This document shows positions 52,500 through 61,224 of a stretch of DNA of 64,000 nt, one piece after another. The notes beneath the pieces were generated by a model that did no database searches, was not told the origin of the DNA, and saw only the letters and a program-made list of their open reading frames with translations. A program made the position numbers and the translations under genes. How positions within the stretch are numbered: the stretch's first letter is position 1; each line of letters begins with the position of its first letter. The DNA is taken from the NCBI RefSeq assembly GCF_030580955.1, contig NZ_JAUQON010000003.1, forward strand, positions 558,001 through 622,000, written 5' to 3'. The stretch comes from Hymenobacter convexus (lineage in GTDB: Bacteria > Bacteroidota > Bacteroidia > Cytophagales > Hymenobacteraceae).

Positions 52500-52560
52500 G
52501 CGGCCGGGCGGGCAACTGCTCGTTTTCGTCGCGAGTAAAGCGCGCCGGGAGCCCAGCCGG

Positions 52561-53361
52561 TCAGGCCGCCGGGTTGTCCAAGTCGATGCGCGTTTGGGTG
52601 CCCTGGCTGGGCGATGAGTGCTGCACCAGGCGCGCGTTGAGCATCTCCACCCGCACGGCAATGCTGCTCAGGCCCACACCGGTGCCAGCGGCCTGGGGGC
52701 CGTTGGGCTGGAAGCCGCGCCCGTCGTCCTCCACGGCCAGCGTGAGCACGGCCTCGTGCTGCCACAGCCGCACCCCGAGGCGCGTAGCGCCGTGGGCATG
52801 CTTCAGGCTGTTGTAAACCAGCTCCTGGCAAATGCGGTAGAGGGCCAGTTCCTGCGCCAAGGGCAGCGGCAGCGGGTAGTGGGCCTCAAACGCTACTTCC
52901 AGCGTTTCGGTCTGGCGGCTCAGGTCGGCCAGGTAGCGCAGGGCGTGCACCAGGCCCACGCGGGCCAGCATGGCCGGGTAGAGGCTGTGCGACACCGTGC
53001 GCACTTCCTCCACGGCCGAGCCCAGCACCTCGCGGGCCAGGCCCAGCAGAGCGGGCGCGTCGGGGTCGTGCGGGTCGGGCGTGAGGCGGTCGACGAGCAT
53101 TTTGGCCATGGCGATGGACGAGGCCACATCGTCGTGCAGGTCGCGGCCGATGCGCTCACGCTCGGCCTCCTGGGCGGCAATGATGGCGGCCAGCAGGGCG
53201 TTCTGGTGCGCGGCTTCGGTGCCGCGCTCGTGCAGTTGCTGCCGAAACAACCGCCGCTGGTACGTGACCACAAACCACACAAAGGCCCCGGCCAATAGCA
53301 ATATCAGTCCAATGCCCCCCAGCAGCAGCGGAATAAAGGTTACTTCTGCGGGCGCATCCAT
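52561..53361 (-). CDS. Sensor histidine kinase, NarL/LuxR-type (HisKA_3)
   Basis: Membrane-anchored kinase (266 aa) with no large sensor domain. ATG at 53361 (MDAPAEVTFIPLLLGGIGLI); the frame is open further upstream but that part is the shadow of the overlapping gene. One transmembrane helix (about 9-31), then a dimerisation/phosphoacceptor helix AAQEAERERIGRDLHDDVAS (phospho-His in DLHDD) and an ATPase domain with ICQELVYNSLKHAHGATRLG (N box), VEDDGRGFQP (G1) and GTGVGLSSIAVRVEML (G2). It overlaps the preceding membrane protein gene by 22 bp. No response regulator gene is adjacent in this window. Confidence 0.9.
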   Translation of the reverse strand: MDAPAEVTFIPLLLGGIGLILLLAGAFVWFVVTYQRRLFRQQLHERGTEAAHQNALLAAIIAAQEAERERIGRDLHDDVASSIAMAKMLVDRLTPDPHDPDAPALLGLAREVLGSAVEEVRTVSHSLYPAMLARVGLVHALRYLADLSRQTETLEVAFEAHYPLPLPLAQELALYRICQELVYNSLKHAHGATRLGVRLWQHEAVLTLAVEDDGRGFQPNGPQAAGTGVGLSSIAVRVEMLNARLVQHSSPSQGTQTRIDLDNPAA

Positions 53362-53993
53362 AGGGCTCGGAAGTAGCAGAGGTACAGCACGGTGATGAGC
53401 AGCGCATGCAAGGCCCACACCCACTGGTTCAATGCCAGGGAGTAGTGTTCCAGCATATAGTTGCCAAACAGGGCTATCAGTAGCTTGCCCAAGGAAAATT
53501 GCAGCAGGCCCGTCGACACCCAGAACATGGGGTCCCGGTCCAGACGCGGCACCTGCAGCTCGTTCAGCAGCTTGCGAAAATACAGCCCCGCCAACAGAAG
53601 TAGCAACAGGCTTTCGAGCACGAGCACTCCGGTGCTGAACCGGGCCCGCGGCACCACGAGGCTGCTCAGGCCGGCATACAGCACAAAAGCGCCCACCCAC
53701 CACGGCCGCCACCGCGCAAAGCGGGCCGAGCCCAACGCCCAGGCATACACCAGCGACAATAGCCACAGCTCCCCGGCCGAGTCGAACGGAATAAGCCACA
53801 GGTTGGAAACGTGGCCGTGCATGAAAATGGATGCCGTTTCCATCAGCAAGCCAAACCAGGCCAGTCCCACCAGATAGCGCAGCCCTCGAGGCAGCTCCGC
53901 AAAGCGCAGCAGGCCCAGCAAACCAGTCAGCAGCAGCACTACCCGCGAGAGGTCGCCCATCGAAACCAACCAGGAACTGGCAGTAAATGTCAT
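53340..53993 (-). CDS. Seven-helix integral membrane protein coupled to the histidine kinase
   Basis: Hydrophobic protein of 217 aa from ATG 53993 (MTFTASSWLVSMGDLSRVVL; an ATG at 54026 is also possible). About six to seven transmembrane helices are visible: DLSRVVLLLTGLLGLLRF, YLVGLAWFGLLMETASI, ELWLLSLVYAWALGS, WWVGAFVLYAGLSSLVV, LVLESLLLLLLAGLYF, STGLLQFSLGKLLIALFG and WALHALLITVLYLCYF. No enzymatic motif. The 22-bp overlap with the kinase start suggests coupled translation and a two-protein sensor, with this as the membrane input module. I do not recognise a named family. Confidence 0.75.
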   Translation of the reverse strand: MTFTASSWLVSMGDLSRVVLLLTGLLGLLRFAELPRGLRYLVGLAWFGLLMETASIFMHGHVSNLWLIPFDSAGELWLLSLVYAWALGSARFARWRPWWVGAFVLYAGLSSLVVPRARFSTGVLVLESLLLLLLAGLYFRKLLNELQVPRLDRDPMFWVSTGLLQFSLGKLLIALFGNYMLEHYSLALNQWVWALHALLITVLYLCYFRALWMRPQK

Positions 53994-54373
53994 AGGATGG
54001 TGCACGGGCGAGGTAGTGGATAGCACAACAACCGGGAGGCCCCATCCGGTTTGACCGCGCCAACATCAAAACTAATCCTCCCCGCCTCACCTTGGCGCTT
54101 TCCAACTATTATTCCGATAATTCCAAGACGTATCAACTTCTTCTATTTATCATAAAATCAAATAGATAACGCCATAAATGTTAAGCAGCAGGCTTGCTGA
54201 TTGCAGCGCTTACATTAATCAAATCAATTATTCTTATCATCAACCAGCCGACAGCGCATCGATGATTGCGCAAAATCTTTCGGATAGCCTGCGTGTTACG
54301 GTCACCGACCGATGCTGGCGGCCTTTTGCCGGCTTCCCATCCCCCTTTCACTCTTGCGTCTATTGCCGGTTGT
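53994..54373. other. Divergent AT-rich intergenic region
   Basis: Between the membrane protein/kinase pair and the DUF4174 gene. 54100-54250 is markedly AT-rich (TTCTATTTATCATAAAATCA) and likely holds both promoters, but I find no exact TAnnTTTG box with a convincing partner. Short frames here look like chance. Confidence 0.35.
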
Positions 54374-54820
54374 ATGAAACGCTTCGCCTTTCTGCTGCTA
54401 TCAGCCACGGTCGCCTTGCTCGTTCTGCGTGCCCCGCTCCGCGCTCAAATACCCAAGCCCTTGAGCCTGGAAAAGACCCTGCGCGAAAACCAGTGGAAAA
54501 AGCGCGTGCTGTTGATTGCCGCTCCCAACGCTGCGCACGCCGATTTCCAGTACCAAAAGGCGCTTTTAGCAACTGAGGAAGCGGGACTGGCGGCGCGCGA
54601 CTTTCTGGTGCTGCCGGTGCTCTACGACCAGCTTTCGGCGGCTGACAAACAGTTTCTCCGGCGGGAAATCGGGCTCACCCCGCCTGCTTTCGCCGCCGTG
54701 CTCATCGGCAAGGACGGCGGGGTGAAGGAGAAAAGCAGCCGGCCAATAAAGCCCGCCGCCTTGTTCGGCATTGTGGACAGGATGCCCATGCGCCGCGAGG
54801 AAATGCGGCGAGCGAAGTAA
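54374..54820 (+). CDS. DUF4174 domain-containing secreted protein
   Basis: Small exported protein (148 aa) of unknown function. ATG at 54374 (MKRFAFLLLSATVALLVLRA) gives a signal peptide ending PLRAQ. The remainder (SLEKTLRENQWKKRVLLIAAPN, ARDFLVLPVLYDQ, FAAVLIGKDGGVKEKSSRPI and the ending FGIVDRMPMRREEMRR) matches the DUF4174 pattern, a thioredoxin-like fold without a CxxC. It converges on the CBS/DUF294 gene, with a perfect hairpin between. Confidence 0.82.
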   Translation: MKRFAFLLLSATVALLVLRAPLRAQIPKPLSLEKTLRENQWKKRVLLIAAPNAAHADFQYQKALLATEEAGLAARDFLVLPVLYDQLSAADKQFLRREIGLTPPAFAAVLIGKDGGVKEKSSRPIKPAALFGIVDRMPMRREEMRRAK

Positions 54821-54821
54821 C

Positions 54822-54875
54822 CGTAGAAATAGCTGTCATTGCTTCGCTGCGCTCGCAATGACAGCTATTTCTACG
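54822..54875. terminator. Perfect 21-bp hairpin, bidirectional terminator; CATTGC/GCAATG version of the repeat core
   Basis: Exact 21-bp arms (54822-54842 and 54855-54875) with a 12-nt loop TTCGCTGCGCTC, between convergent genes. Read on the minus strand, the loop region is CATTGC-GAGCGCAGCGAA-GCAATG, the same core as family A with another compensated stem. Here it is a single hairpin, not an inverted pair. Confidence 0.88.
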
Positions 54876-54885
54876 CGACAGTCGC

Positions 54886-56799
54886 CTACCCCAACGACTT
54901 CGTGAAGCCCACCTTAATCTTGAGCTGAAAATCGGCGATGACCTTGAAGATTTCCTTCAGGGTCACCTGCTCCACTTTGGTCAGGCTTTTGGGGTCGAGG
55001 TAATTATCGGGCGCCACGTTGTCGCTGATGATTTGGGCAGCCTGCTTTTTCAGGCGCACGCCCATCAGGTAATAATAGGACTGCAGCAGTTCCTGGGCTT
55101 CTCGCTCGGTGAAGACGCCGGCGGCGCGCAGGGCCTCCAGCCGCTCACCGGTGTTGGTGGCGAAAATGCGGTGCTTGAGGGCGTACATGCGCACCAGGTC
55201 CACGATGGGCGACATGGTGCGCTTGAGGTTGAATACCTGCTGGTCGCCGTGGGCGAAGGTGCGGATGTTGCGGAAAAACGTGAGCGGCGGCTCGTATTGC
55301 AGCGCGTTCACGGCCATGTAGTGGAAAAACCGCTCGCGCGGCTTCTGCAGCTCGGCATCGAGGAAGGTGTGCAGCTCGTCCATGATTTCGGCGTCGCCAT
55401 AAATGTAGCGGCAGTCGAAGGAGGCGGCGAACTGCATGCCGGCTTCGGGGTTGGCTTCGGTCATCCACTCCACGTAGTTGCGCTTCCAGTGCGAGAGCGA
55501 GTGCGTCCACTTCGGATTTTTGGCCATGAAGCCGCCCTCGCAGTAGCTGAAGCCAATTTCGTTGAGCTGGTCGCTCACCATTTCGGCAAATTTCAGGAAG
55601 TAGGCCCGCACCAGTTCACGTTGCTCGTTCGCCTTGTCTTCGTAAATAATGGCGTTGTCCTGGTCCGTGAGCAGGGTTTGCTCCTTGCGGCCCTCACTGC
55701 CCAGCACCATGTACACGAACCGGGCGGGCGGCGGCCCCAGCTCGGCAATGGCGCCCTCAATGAGCTTGAGGGCAATGGTATCGGACACGGTGGTGATAAC
55801 CTGGTTCACGATTTCGGGCTTCACGCCGCGGTTCAGGAGCTGGTACACCATTTCCGGGACTTGCTCCCAGCGGCGCTTCAGCTCGGGCACGGCCTGGGCC
55901 TGCTTCACGCTCTGAATGAAGATGAACGGCGACTGGGCCTGGTCGTCGGTCAGCAGCTTGTTGCGGCTCAGGAAGCCCACGTATTCGCCGTCGGTTTCGA
56001 CCAACAAATAGCGCGTCTTGGTCCGGAACATCAGCAGAATGGCCTCGTGTACAAACGCCCGCGAGCTGATGCTGACCACCGGCGCGTCCAGAATGGTTTC
56101 GACGGGCAAATGAGCATCGGCCAGGCCGGCCACCACCTTGTCGCGCAACGTGATGTCCGTCACGTAGCCGATGATTTGGCCGTCCACGTCGGCATCGGTG
56201 ATGAAGTAGCAGCTGGTGCGGGCCTCGGCCATGCGGCGCGCCACTTCGTGAATGGGCGTGTAGGCGGCGCACAGCACCATGGGGCGCAATTCCAGCGTCT
56301 CGATGCGGCGCGAAAACAGCTGGTCCGACGCCAGGTAGCTCTGGCCGGCGCTGGTGAGAGGCCGCACAAAGTGGGCGTACTCCTCGTTGAGCATGCGCTG
56401 GCCGTAGCGCGCAGTGAAGAAGTGAAAGAAGCCTTCGTAGCCCTGACACAAGGCCAGAAACTCGCGCCGGTGCAGGAAGTACACGCGGGTATTTTTCTTG
56501 GCCACCACCGTGCGGAGCGACTTTTTCCGGTTCAGCAGCAGCGACACGCCGCCGTAGCAGTCGCCCGGCCGGCTGTATTCAACCACGCGCCGGTTCTGCT
56601 GGCTGTCGTAGAAAAACGTTTCGTATTCGCCCTCCACCAGAATGTCGAGCCCGCGCAGCTTCGTCTCGTCCTGAAAGTAAATGACGCCCTCGCGGGGGTG
56701 CTGCACCTCCTGCAGGCTCGCCGCCACTTCGGCCAGCACGTCCTCGGGCAGCAAGTCGAAGGGCTTGACGGTGCGGAGGAAATCGAGTTTATCGGGCAT
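54886..56799 (-). CDS. cNMP-binding/CBS/DUF294 nucleotidyltransferase-like signalling protein
   Basis: Cytosolic protein (637 aa). In order: a cyclic-nucleotide-binding-like domain (about 15-130: YFQDETKLRGLDILVEGEYE), a CBS pair (about 170-290: CAAYTPIHEVARRMAEARTS, VSISSRAFVHEAILLMF), a DUF294 putative nucleotidyltransferase (VYMVLGSEGRKEQTLLTDQD, with the GlnD-like GSxGRxE...D core) and a C-terminal DUF294_C helical domain. Such proteins are thought to sense nucleotides and modify a partner, but the target is unknown. The adjacent DEDDh exonuclease is a recurring neighbour in other phyla too. All parts look intact. Confidence 0.92.
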   Translation of the reverse strand: MPDKLDFLRTVKPFDLLPEDVLAEVAASLQEVQHPREGVIYFQDETKLRGLDILVEGEYETFFYDSQQNRRVVEYSRPGDCYGGVSLLLNRKKSLRTVVAKKNTRVYFLHRREFLALCQGYEGFFHFFTARYGQRMLNEEYAHFVRPLTSAGQSYLASDQLFSRRIETLELRPMVLCAAYTPIHEVARRMAEARTSCYFITDADVDGQIIGYVTDITLRDKVVAGLADAHLPVETILDAPVVSISSRAFVHEAILLMFRTKTRYLLVETDGEYVGFLSRNKLLTDDQAQSPFIFIQSVKQAQAVPELKRRWEQVPEMVYQLLNRGVKPEIVNQVITTVSDTIALKLIEGAIAELGPPPARFVYMVLGSEGRKEQTLLTDQDNAIIYEDKANEQRELVRAYFLKFAEMVSDQLNEIGFSYCEGGFMAKNPKWTHSLSHWKRNYVEWMTEANPEAGMQFAASFDCRYIYGDAEIMDELHTFLDAELQKPRERFFHYMAVNALQYEPPLTFFRNIRTFAHGDQQVFNLKRTMSPIVDLVRMYALKHRIFATNTGERLEALRAAGVFTEREAQELLQSYYYLMGVRLKKQAAQIISDNVAPDNYLDPKSLTKVEQVTLKEIFKVIADFQLKIKVGFTKSLG

Positions 56800-56824
56800 A
56801 TCAGGGGTAGCGTTAGAATTTATA

Positions 56825-56923
56825 GAACGTCATGCAGAGCGCAGCGAAGCATCTGTACCGCTTCGTTGAATAATACTGATTACTAGCGCGGTAAAGATGC
56901 TGCGCTGCGCTCTGCATGACGTT
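56825..56923. repeat. Family-A intergenic inverted repeat, ATGC/GCAT variant with mutations
   Basis: Arms GAACGTCATGCAGAGCGCAG... and reverse complement. The right arm reads AAGATGCTGCGCTGCGCTCT, so one arm has drifted. Lies between the exonuclease and DUF294 genes. Confidence 0.8.
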
Positions 56924-56954
56924 TTCTCTTAAGTTTAGTACAGTTCCTACCATC

Positions 56955-57713
56955 CTACGAAATCAACCAGAAGGCCAGCACCAGCAGCGCCAGCGTCGCC
57001 AGTAGCAGCCACGGCGCCACGCCAATGCGCAGCCGCTTGCGCCGCAAGGGCTGCACCGGGCGCTCCGGCGGCACGGTCACGGGCGTTTGCTTGGCAATGG
57101 TTTCGTCGGTGATGAGGCCCTGGCGGCGCATTTCGAAGTAGCAGCGGGCGGTGGCGCGCACGTCCACCAGGGCGTCGTGGGCGTGGAGCAGCGGCTCGTG
57201 AAACAGGCGCTCGTACAGCTCACCCAGGCGCAGGAAACCCTGCGTGGGGTGGCGCACCAGCGGCCCGGTGGCCCGCATGGTGCAGAAGGTGGGCAGGTCG
57301 GCCAGCACGTTTTTCAGGCCGGCGCGGTGGAAGCCCACCCCCACCATGTGGAAATCGAGCTGCATGAAATGGGCCACCACCAGCGGCCGGTAGTGCTGCA
57401 GGTCGCGGTGCAGGCGCTGCATCACGGCGTGGCGGGGCCGGCCGTTGGCGCGCAGGAAGTCCACCGTCAGGCCGTGCACGCGGCCCGACTCGGGGCTCAT
57501 GTCGTAGTCGCTGGGCTGGATGTAGTGGTTTTCGGCCTTGATTTCGCGGCCGTCGGGCGTGCAGATTATCCAGGCCAGCTGCACGATGTGCGGCCAGCTT
57601 TTGCGGCTGGCGTAGGGCTTCGTCCAGTCGCGCGGGATGCCCGAGGTTTCGGTATCGACGAACAGCAGGTAGTCCGAGAGGTGAGCCGTGCGAGGTGAGA
57701 TGGGAGAATGCAT
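56955..57713 (-). CDS. DEDDh-type 3'-5' exonuclease with a C-terminal membrane anchor
   Basis: Exonuclease of the DnaQ/epsilon type (252 aa from ATG 57713, MHSPISPRTAHLSDYLLFVD). ExoI LLFVDTETSGIP (Asp, Glu), ExoII VVAHFMQLDFHMVG (Asp) and ExoIII LHAHDALVDVRAT (His, Asp) are all present. After a basic linker (RPVQPLRRKRLRIG) the protein ends in one hydrophobic helix (VAPWLLLATLALLVLAFWLI), an unusual tail anchor for this family. It is co-directional with the DUF294 protein, a pairing found elsewhere. It may act on nucleic acid at the membrane; a replication role is unlikely since no polymerase is linked. Confidence 0.88.
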   Translation of the reverse strand: MHSPISPRTAHLSDYLLFVDTETSGIPRDWTKPYASRKSWPHIVQLAWIICTPDGREIKAENHYIQPSDYDMSPESGRVHGLTVDFLRANGRPRHAVMQRLHRDLQHYRPLVVAHFMQLDFHMVGVGFHRAGLKNVLADLPTFCTMRATGPLVRHPTQGFLRLGELYERLFHEPLLHAHDALVDVRATARCYFEMRRQGLITDETIAKQTPVTVPPERPVQPLRRKRLRIGVAPWLLLATLALLVLAFWLIS

Positions 57714-57770
57714 GGCGTCTTCTACCTCTCTATTCCCATGTCGCATGTCTCCCTACTCATGTCCCGTGTC

Positions 57771-58796
57771 TCAGTTCTGCGCCGACGACGCCCGGGTGAG
57801 CAATTCCGGCCGGAGCACGATTTTGCGGGGTGTGCGCGTCTGGGTGTCATTCTGAATCATTTCCAGCAGCAGGCGGATGGCCGCGCCGCCCATTTCCTCG
57901 CAGCGCTGGTCGATGGTGGTGAGCTTGGGCTCGGTGAGCGAGGAGAAAGTTTCGTTGCCGAAGCCGACCAAGGCCACGTCTTGCGGCACGCGTAGGCCCT
58001 TTTCCTTAAGGGCATCGAGCGCCCCCACGGCCGTGAAGTCGCCCGACGAGAAGACGGCATCGGGCGGCTGCGGCAGCGCCAGCAGCTGGCGGATGCCGGC
58101 CGCGCCGTCTTCCAACGACATGTCGTGGCAGAGCACTACCAACTCTTCTTCCAGCGGTATGCCGGCTTCCTCCAGGGCCTGGCGGTAGCCGGCGTAGCGG
58201 TCCTTGAAGATGTTGAGGTGCTGCGGGCCGCCGAAGTGGGCAATGCGGCGGCGGCCCTGGGCCAGCAGGTGGCGGGTGGCCTCATAGCCGCCGCGCTGGT
58301 CGTCCACCACCACGGCGCTCACCTCGCTGCCATCCAGAATACGGTCGAAAAAAACCAGCGGCAGGTTGCGTTGCCTGGCCTTCTCGAAGTGCTGAAAATC
58401 GTGGGTATTGCGCGCCAACGACACCAGAATGCCATCGACTTGTGCGTTCATCAGCGTTTCCACGTTTTTGGCTTCGTGGGCGTGGTCTTCGTTGCTCTGG
58501 CAGAGCATCACGTTGAAGCCGGCCTGGTTGGCCACGGCTTCCGCGCCCTTCATTACGAGGGCAAAAAAGTGGCCGTCGATGTTTGGCAGAATGACCCCCA
58601 GCGTGTTGCTGCGGCCTTTGCGCAGGGCAGCGGCCAGGTGGTTGGGCTGGTAGTCGAGCTGCTCGGCCAGCTGCCACACCCGCTGCCGGGTGGCCTCGCT
58701 GATGCGCGAATGCCCGCTCAACGCCCGCGACACGGTCGAAACGGCGAGTTTCAGCTCCTTGGCAATGTCTGAAATGGAGGCGCGTTTGGGCGTCAA
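57771..58796 (-). CDS. LacI-family transcriptional regulator
   Basis: Sugar-responsive regulator (341 aa). Helix-turn-helix ISDIAKELKLAVSTVSRALSGH with hinge NHLAAALRKGRSNTLGV, then the periplasmic-binding-like domain (VILPNIDGHFFALVMKGAEA, VDGILVSLARNT, FFDRILDGSEVSAVVVDDQRGG, LVGFGNETFSSLTEPKLTTI). I start at TTG 58796 (then TPKRASISDIAKE); the ATG at 58877 lies upstream of the -7 box at 58841-58848 and would add an atypical hydrophobic stretch. It follows the GH42-galT-galK genes on the same strand and is the natural candidate for their regulator. Confidence 0.9.
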   Translation of the reverse strand: MTPKRASISDIAKELKLAVSTVSRALSGHSRISEATRQRVWQLAEQLDYQPNHLAAALRKGRSNTLGVILPNIDGHFFALVMKGAEAVANQAGFNVMLCQSNEDHAHEAKNVETLMNAQVDGILVSLARNTHDFQHFEKARQRNLPLVFFDRILDGSEVSAVVVDDQRGGYEATRHLLAQGRRRIAHFGGPQHLNIFKDRYAGYRQALEEAGIPLEEELVVLCHDMSLEDGAAGIRQLLALPQPPDAVFSSGDFTAVGALDALKEKGLRVPQDVALVGFGNETFSSLTEPKLTTIDQRCEEMGGAAIRLLLEMIQNDTQTRTPRKIVLRPELLTRASSAQN

Positions 58797-58840
58797 GGGG
58801 ATGGGAAAATGGATGAAAAGGAAGGCCGGGAAGGAAAACG

Positions 58841-58848
58841 CAAAAGTA
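58841..58848 (-). promoter_or_regulatory. -7 box of the LacI-family regulator gene
   Basis: Read on the minus strand: TACTTTTG, an exact TAnnTTTG match, about 45 bp before the TTG start at 58796. No regulon element upstream. Confidence 0.6.
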
Positions 58849-58896
58849 GTTCTTTCCTCCGGCCTATCCGCACGCAATAATCATTAATTCTGTTGC

Positions 58897-61053
58897 TTAC
58901 TCCTGCCACACGGCCACGCCGCCCGGTTCCAGCTCGCGGGTGCCCACCAGCAGCTTGGCGCCAGCGGGCGCCGGCACGGTTTGCCGGCTGGAAGTGAAGT
59001 TAGTAGCCACCCAAAACCCGTCGCGCCAGTTCACCATGAATTGGTCGGGCAAGTTCTCTACGGCTACGTTGGCGGCGGCGTACACCTGCCGCAGCACGTC
59101 GCGCTCCAGGTCGCCGCTCAGCGACTCGGCGCCCACATAGGTCACCGTGCCCTTGCCCAGCTTGCGCGTGACCACGGCCGCCGCGCCGGCGTAGAACTGG
59201 TCGGCGTAGGTGGCCAGGGTGCTGGTGCCGGCATTGGGCACCAGTTGCTCGCCCCAGCTGCCCCAGTCGTATTTCTTGCCAGCGGCGGCCACCTGCCCCT
59301 TCACCTGGCCGGGCAGCATGTCGAAGGGCCGGTCGCCGAATTTCGCGCCGATGAGGTCGAGGATGGGCATGGCCCAGGGGCCTTCCCAGAGCATGCCGCG
59401 CCGGTCTTTCTGGCCGGTGCGGGCGCTGAGAATGAGGTGGCCGCCGTTCTGCACGTAGGAGGTCCAGCGGTCTACCAACGTCTTGTCGAGCAATTGGTAA
59501 GCTGGCGCTACCAAGAAAGGGTACTTGCTGAAATCCTGGTCTTCGGTGATGACGTCGACCGGGCAGTTCAGGGTTTTCAGGCCGCGGTAGTAGCGCAGCA
59601 GGTGGCCCATGCTGTTCCAGCGGGTGGTGGAGGTCTGGTTATCGAGGTCGAAGCGGTTGTCGACGTTGTAGAGCAGGGCGGTGCGGCGGGCAGCGTGGCG
59701 AGCGGGCATCTGGGCGTTGGGCTTCCGCAGCTGGCGCAGCTGGTTCACCTCGCGCATGGCCTGGGCGTATTCGAGGCCGCCGGGCAGGGGCGTCACCCCA
59801 TCGGGCCCCACGAAGCCGTAGTGGTACAGCTCGCTGCCCGCGCGCGGCTGCCGGTAGCGGTACGAGCAAATCAGGTTCGCGCCCGAGCCGAAAGCGTGCA
59901 TCAGCCACATGTGCACGGCACCGGGCTGCGGCTGCGGGTTCACGTCGCCCCAGTTCACCTGGCCGGGCTGCAGCTCCATCACGCCGGAGTAGCCGTTCAG
60001 GCTGCGCGTGAAATCGTGCATGAAGCCCAGCATGGCCCCGTTGCCCAGCCGGAAACCCAGCGGCCCATTCTCCGGAAATACCTCTCCGTGTACGGGGTAC
60101 ACCGTCCAGGTAGTGATGTCCACATCCTTGCGGGTGAGGGCGGGGTTGATGTCGCGGTGGGTGGCCATGTGGTTGGTAGTCACCCACTGGCGTCGGCTGT
60201 GTTGGCGCAGCGTGGCCGCCTGCTCGCGGATGTAGTCGGCGGCCTCGTCGGCAAACCAGCGCTCGAAATCCAGCAGCGCATGGGGGTTGGGCGTGGCCAC
60301 CAGCTCGTCCTGATTGGGGATGCGGACCTGCTCGAAATTCTGGTAGAGCTGCGACCAGAACACGTTGCCCCAGTCGCGGTTCAGGTTGTCGATGGTGCCG
60401 TACTTCTGCTTTAGCCAGGCCTGAAATTTGGCTTTGCTGAAGTCGTCGTAGGAAAACTGCCGGCCGTAGTGGCTCAGCTCGTTGTCAATCTGCCAGCCCA
60501 CCACGGCCGGGTTCTGCCCGAAACGCTGGGCCAGCTGGGTGTTGATTTTGGCCACGTACTGCCGGAACAGCGGCGAGCTCCAGTTGCCTTGCTCGCGAGT
60601 GCCGTGGGCCTGGCGGCGGCCCTGGGCGCTCACCATCATGGTTTCGGGGTGGTTTTCGGCCAGCCACACGGGCGGCGCGGCGCTGGGCGTGCACAGCACC
60701 ACTTTCAGGCCCGCCTGGCTGGCAAGGGTCACGGCGCGCTCCAACCAGTCTAGGCTGTATTTTCCTTCCTGCGGCTCATACAGGCCCCAGGCAAACTCGC
60801 CCATGTGCACAAATTCCAGACCCAACTTGCGCATGTTGGCGAAGTCGCGCGCCCACTGGCTTTCCGGCCACGCCTCGGGGTAGTAATACACGCCGATGGT
60901 CATCATGTCGGCCGCCGGGAAGTAGTCCGTTGCCGCTTTTGTAGCTGTGGCAGCTTTCGTGGCTTTAGGGGCTTTTTGAGCTGAAGCGGCGGGGGCATTC
61001 AGCAGGACGAGGCCGGTTAGTAGGCTGCCGAGCAGGCGGTATTTGTGGGGCAT
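58897..61053 (-). CDS. GH42 beta-galactosidase (secreted)
   Basis: Exo-beta-galactosidase (718 aa) that would release galactose from galactan side chains for the GalK/GalT pathway. Signal peptide about 1-25, then a Lys/Ala/Thr-rich linker (KAPKATKAATATKAATDY). GH42 motifs: MMTIGVYYYPEAWPESQWAR, FVHMGEFAWGLYEPQEGKYS, VVGWQIDNELSHYG (acid/base Glu), SGVMELQPGQVNWG (nucleophile Glu) and the trimerisation domain (LVAPAYQLLDKTLVDRW). Length is typical. Secretion fits polymer-derived substrate rather than lactose. It lies between galT and lacI. Confidence 0.94.
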   Translation of the reverse strand: MPHKYRLLGSLLTGLVLLNAPAASAQKAPKATKAATATKAATDYFPAADMMTIGVYYYPEAWPESQWARDFANMRKLGLEFVHMGEFAWGLYEPQEGKYSLDWLERAVTLASQAGLKVVLCTPSAAPPVWLAENHPETMMVSAQGRRQAHGTREQGNWSSPLFRQYVAKINTQLAQRFGQNPAVVGWQIDNELSHYGRQFSYDDFSKAKFQAWLKQKYGTIDNLNRDWGNVFWSQLYQNFEQVRIPNQDELVATPNPHALLDFERWFADEAADYIREQAATLRQHSRRQWVTTNHMATHRDINPALTRKDVDITTWTVYPVHGEVFPENGPLGFRLGNGAMLGFMHDFTRSLNGYSGVMELQPGQVNWGDVNPQPQPGAVHMWLMHAFGSGANLICSYRYRQPRAGSELYHYGFVGPDGVTPLPGGLEYAQAMREVNQLRQLRKPNAQMPARHAARRTALLYNVDNRFDLDNQTSTTRWNSMGHLLRYYRGLKTLNCPVDVITEDQDFSKYPFLVAPAYQLLDKTLVDRWTSYVQNGGHLILSARTGQKDRRGMLWEGPWAMPILDLIGAKFGDRPFDMLPGQVKGQVAAAGKKYDWGSWGEQLVPNAGTSTLATYADQFYAGAAAVVTRKLGKGTVTYVGAESLSGDLERDVLRQVYAAANVAVENLPDQFMVNWRDGFWVATNFTSSRQTVPAPAGAKLLVGTRELEPGGVAVWQE

Positions 61054-61082
61054 GGGTGGCTTACAGACTTATTGTTAAAATG

Positions 61083-61197
61083 CAGAACGTCATGCTGAGC
61101 GCAGCCGAAGCATCTCGCGTGTGGTAGTAATTCTTTTCTTGCGATTGGATTACTTCAGCACGCGAGATGCTTCGGCTGCGCTCAGCATGACGTTCTG
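61083..61197. repeat. Family-A intergenic inverted repeat, ATGCT/AGCAT variant, long centre
   Basis: Arms CAGAACGTCATGCTGAGCGC... and reverse complement, with ATCTCGCGTG/CACGCGAGAT extending the pairing, between galT and GH42. Confidence 0.87.
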
Positions 61198-61224
61198 AAA
61201 AATGATGTTTCCGAAGATAACCGC

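Noticed and set aside
52561..54105. 514-codon frame extending the histidine kinase upstream
   Set aside because: The N-terminal part is a compositional shadow of the membrane protein gene in another frame. The ATG at 53361 gives a proper membrane helix followed by the kinase core.
54178..54576. 132-codon frame overlapping the DUF4174 gene
   Set aside because: Out of frame with the convincing signal peptide and DUF4174 domain, and composed of AT-rich intergenic sequence followed by antidomain frame.
57714..57770. CATGTC-type short repeats between the exonuclease and LacI genes
   Set aside because: A few near-direct copies without a clear hairpin or inverted partner; too little to name an element.
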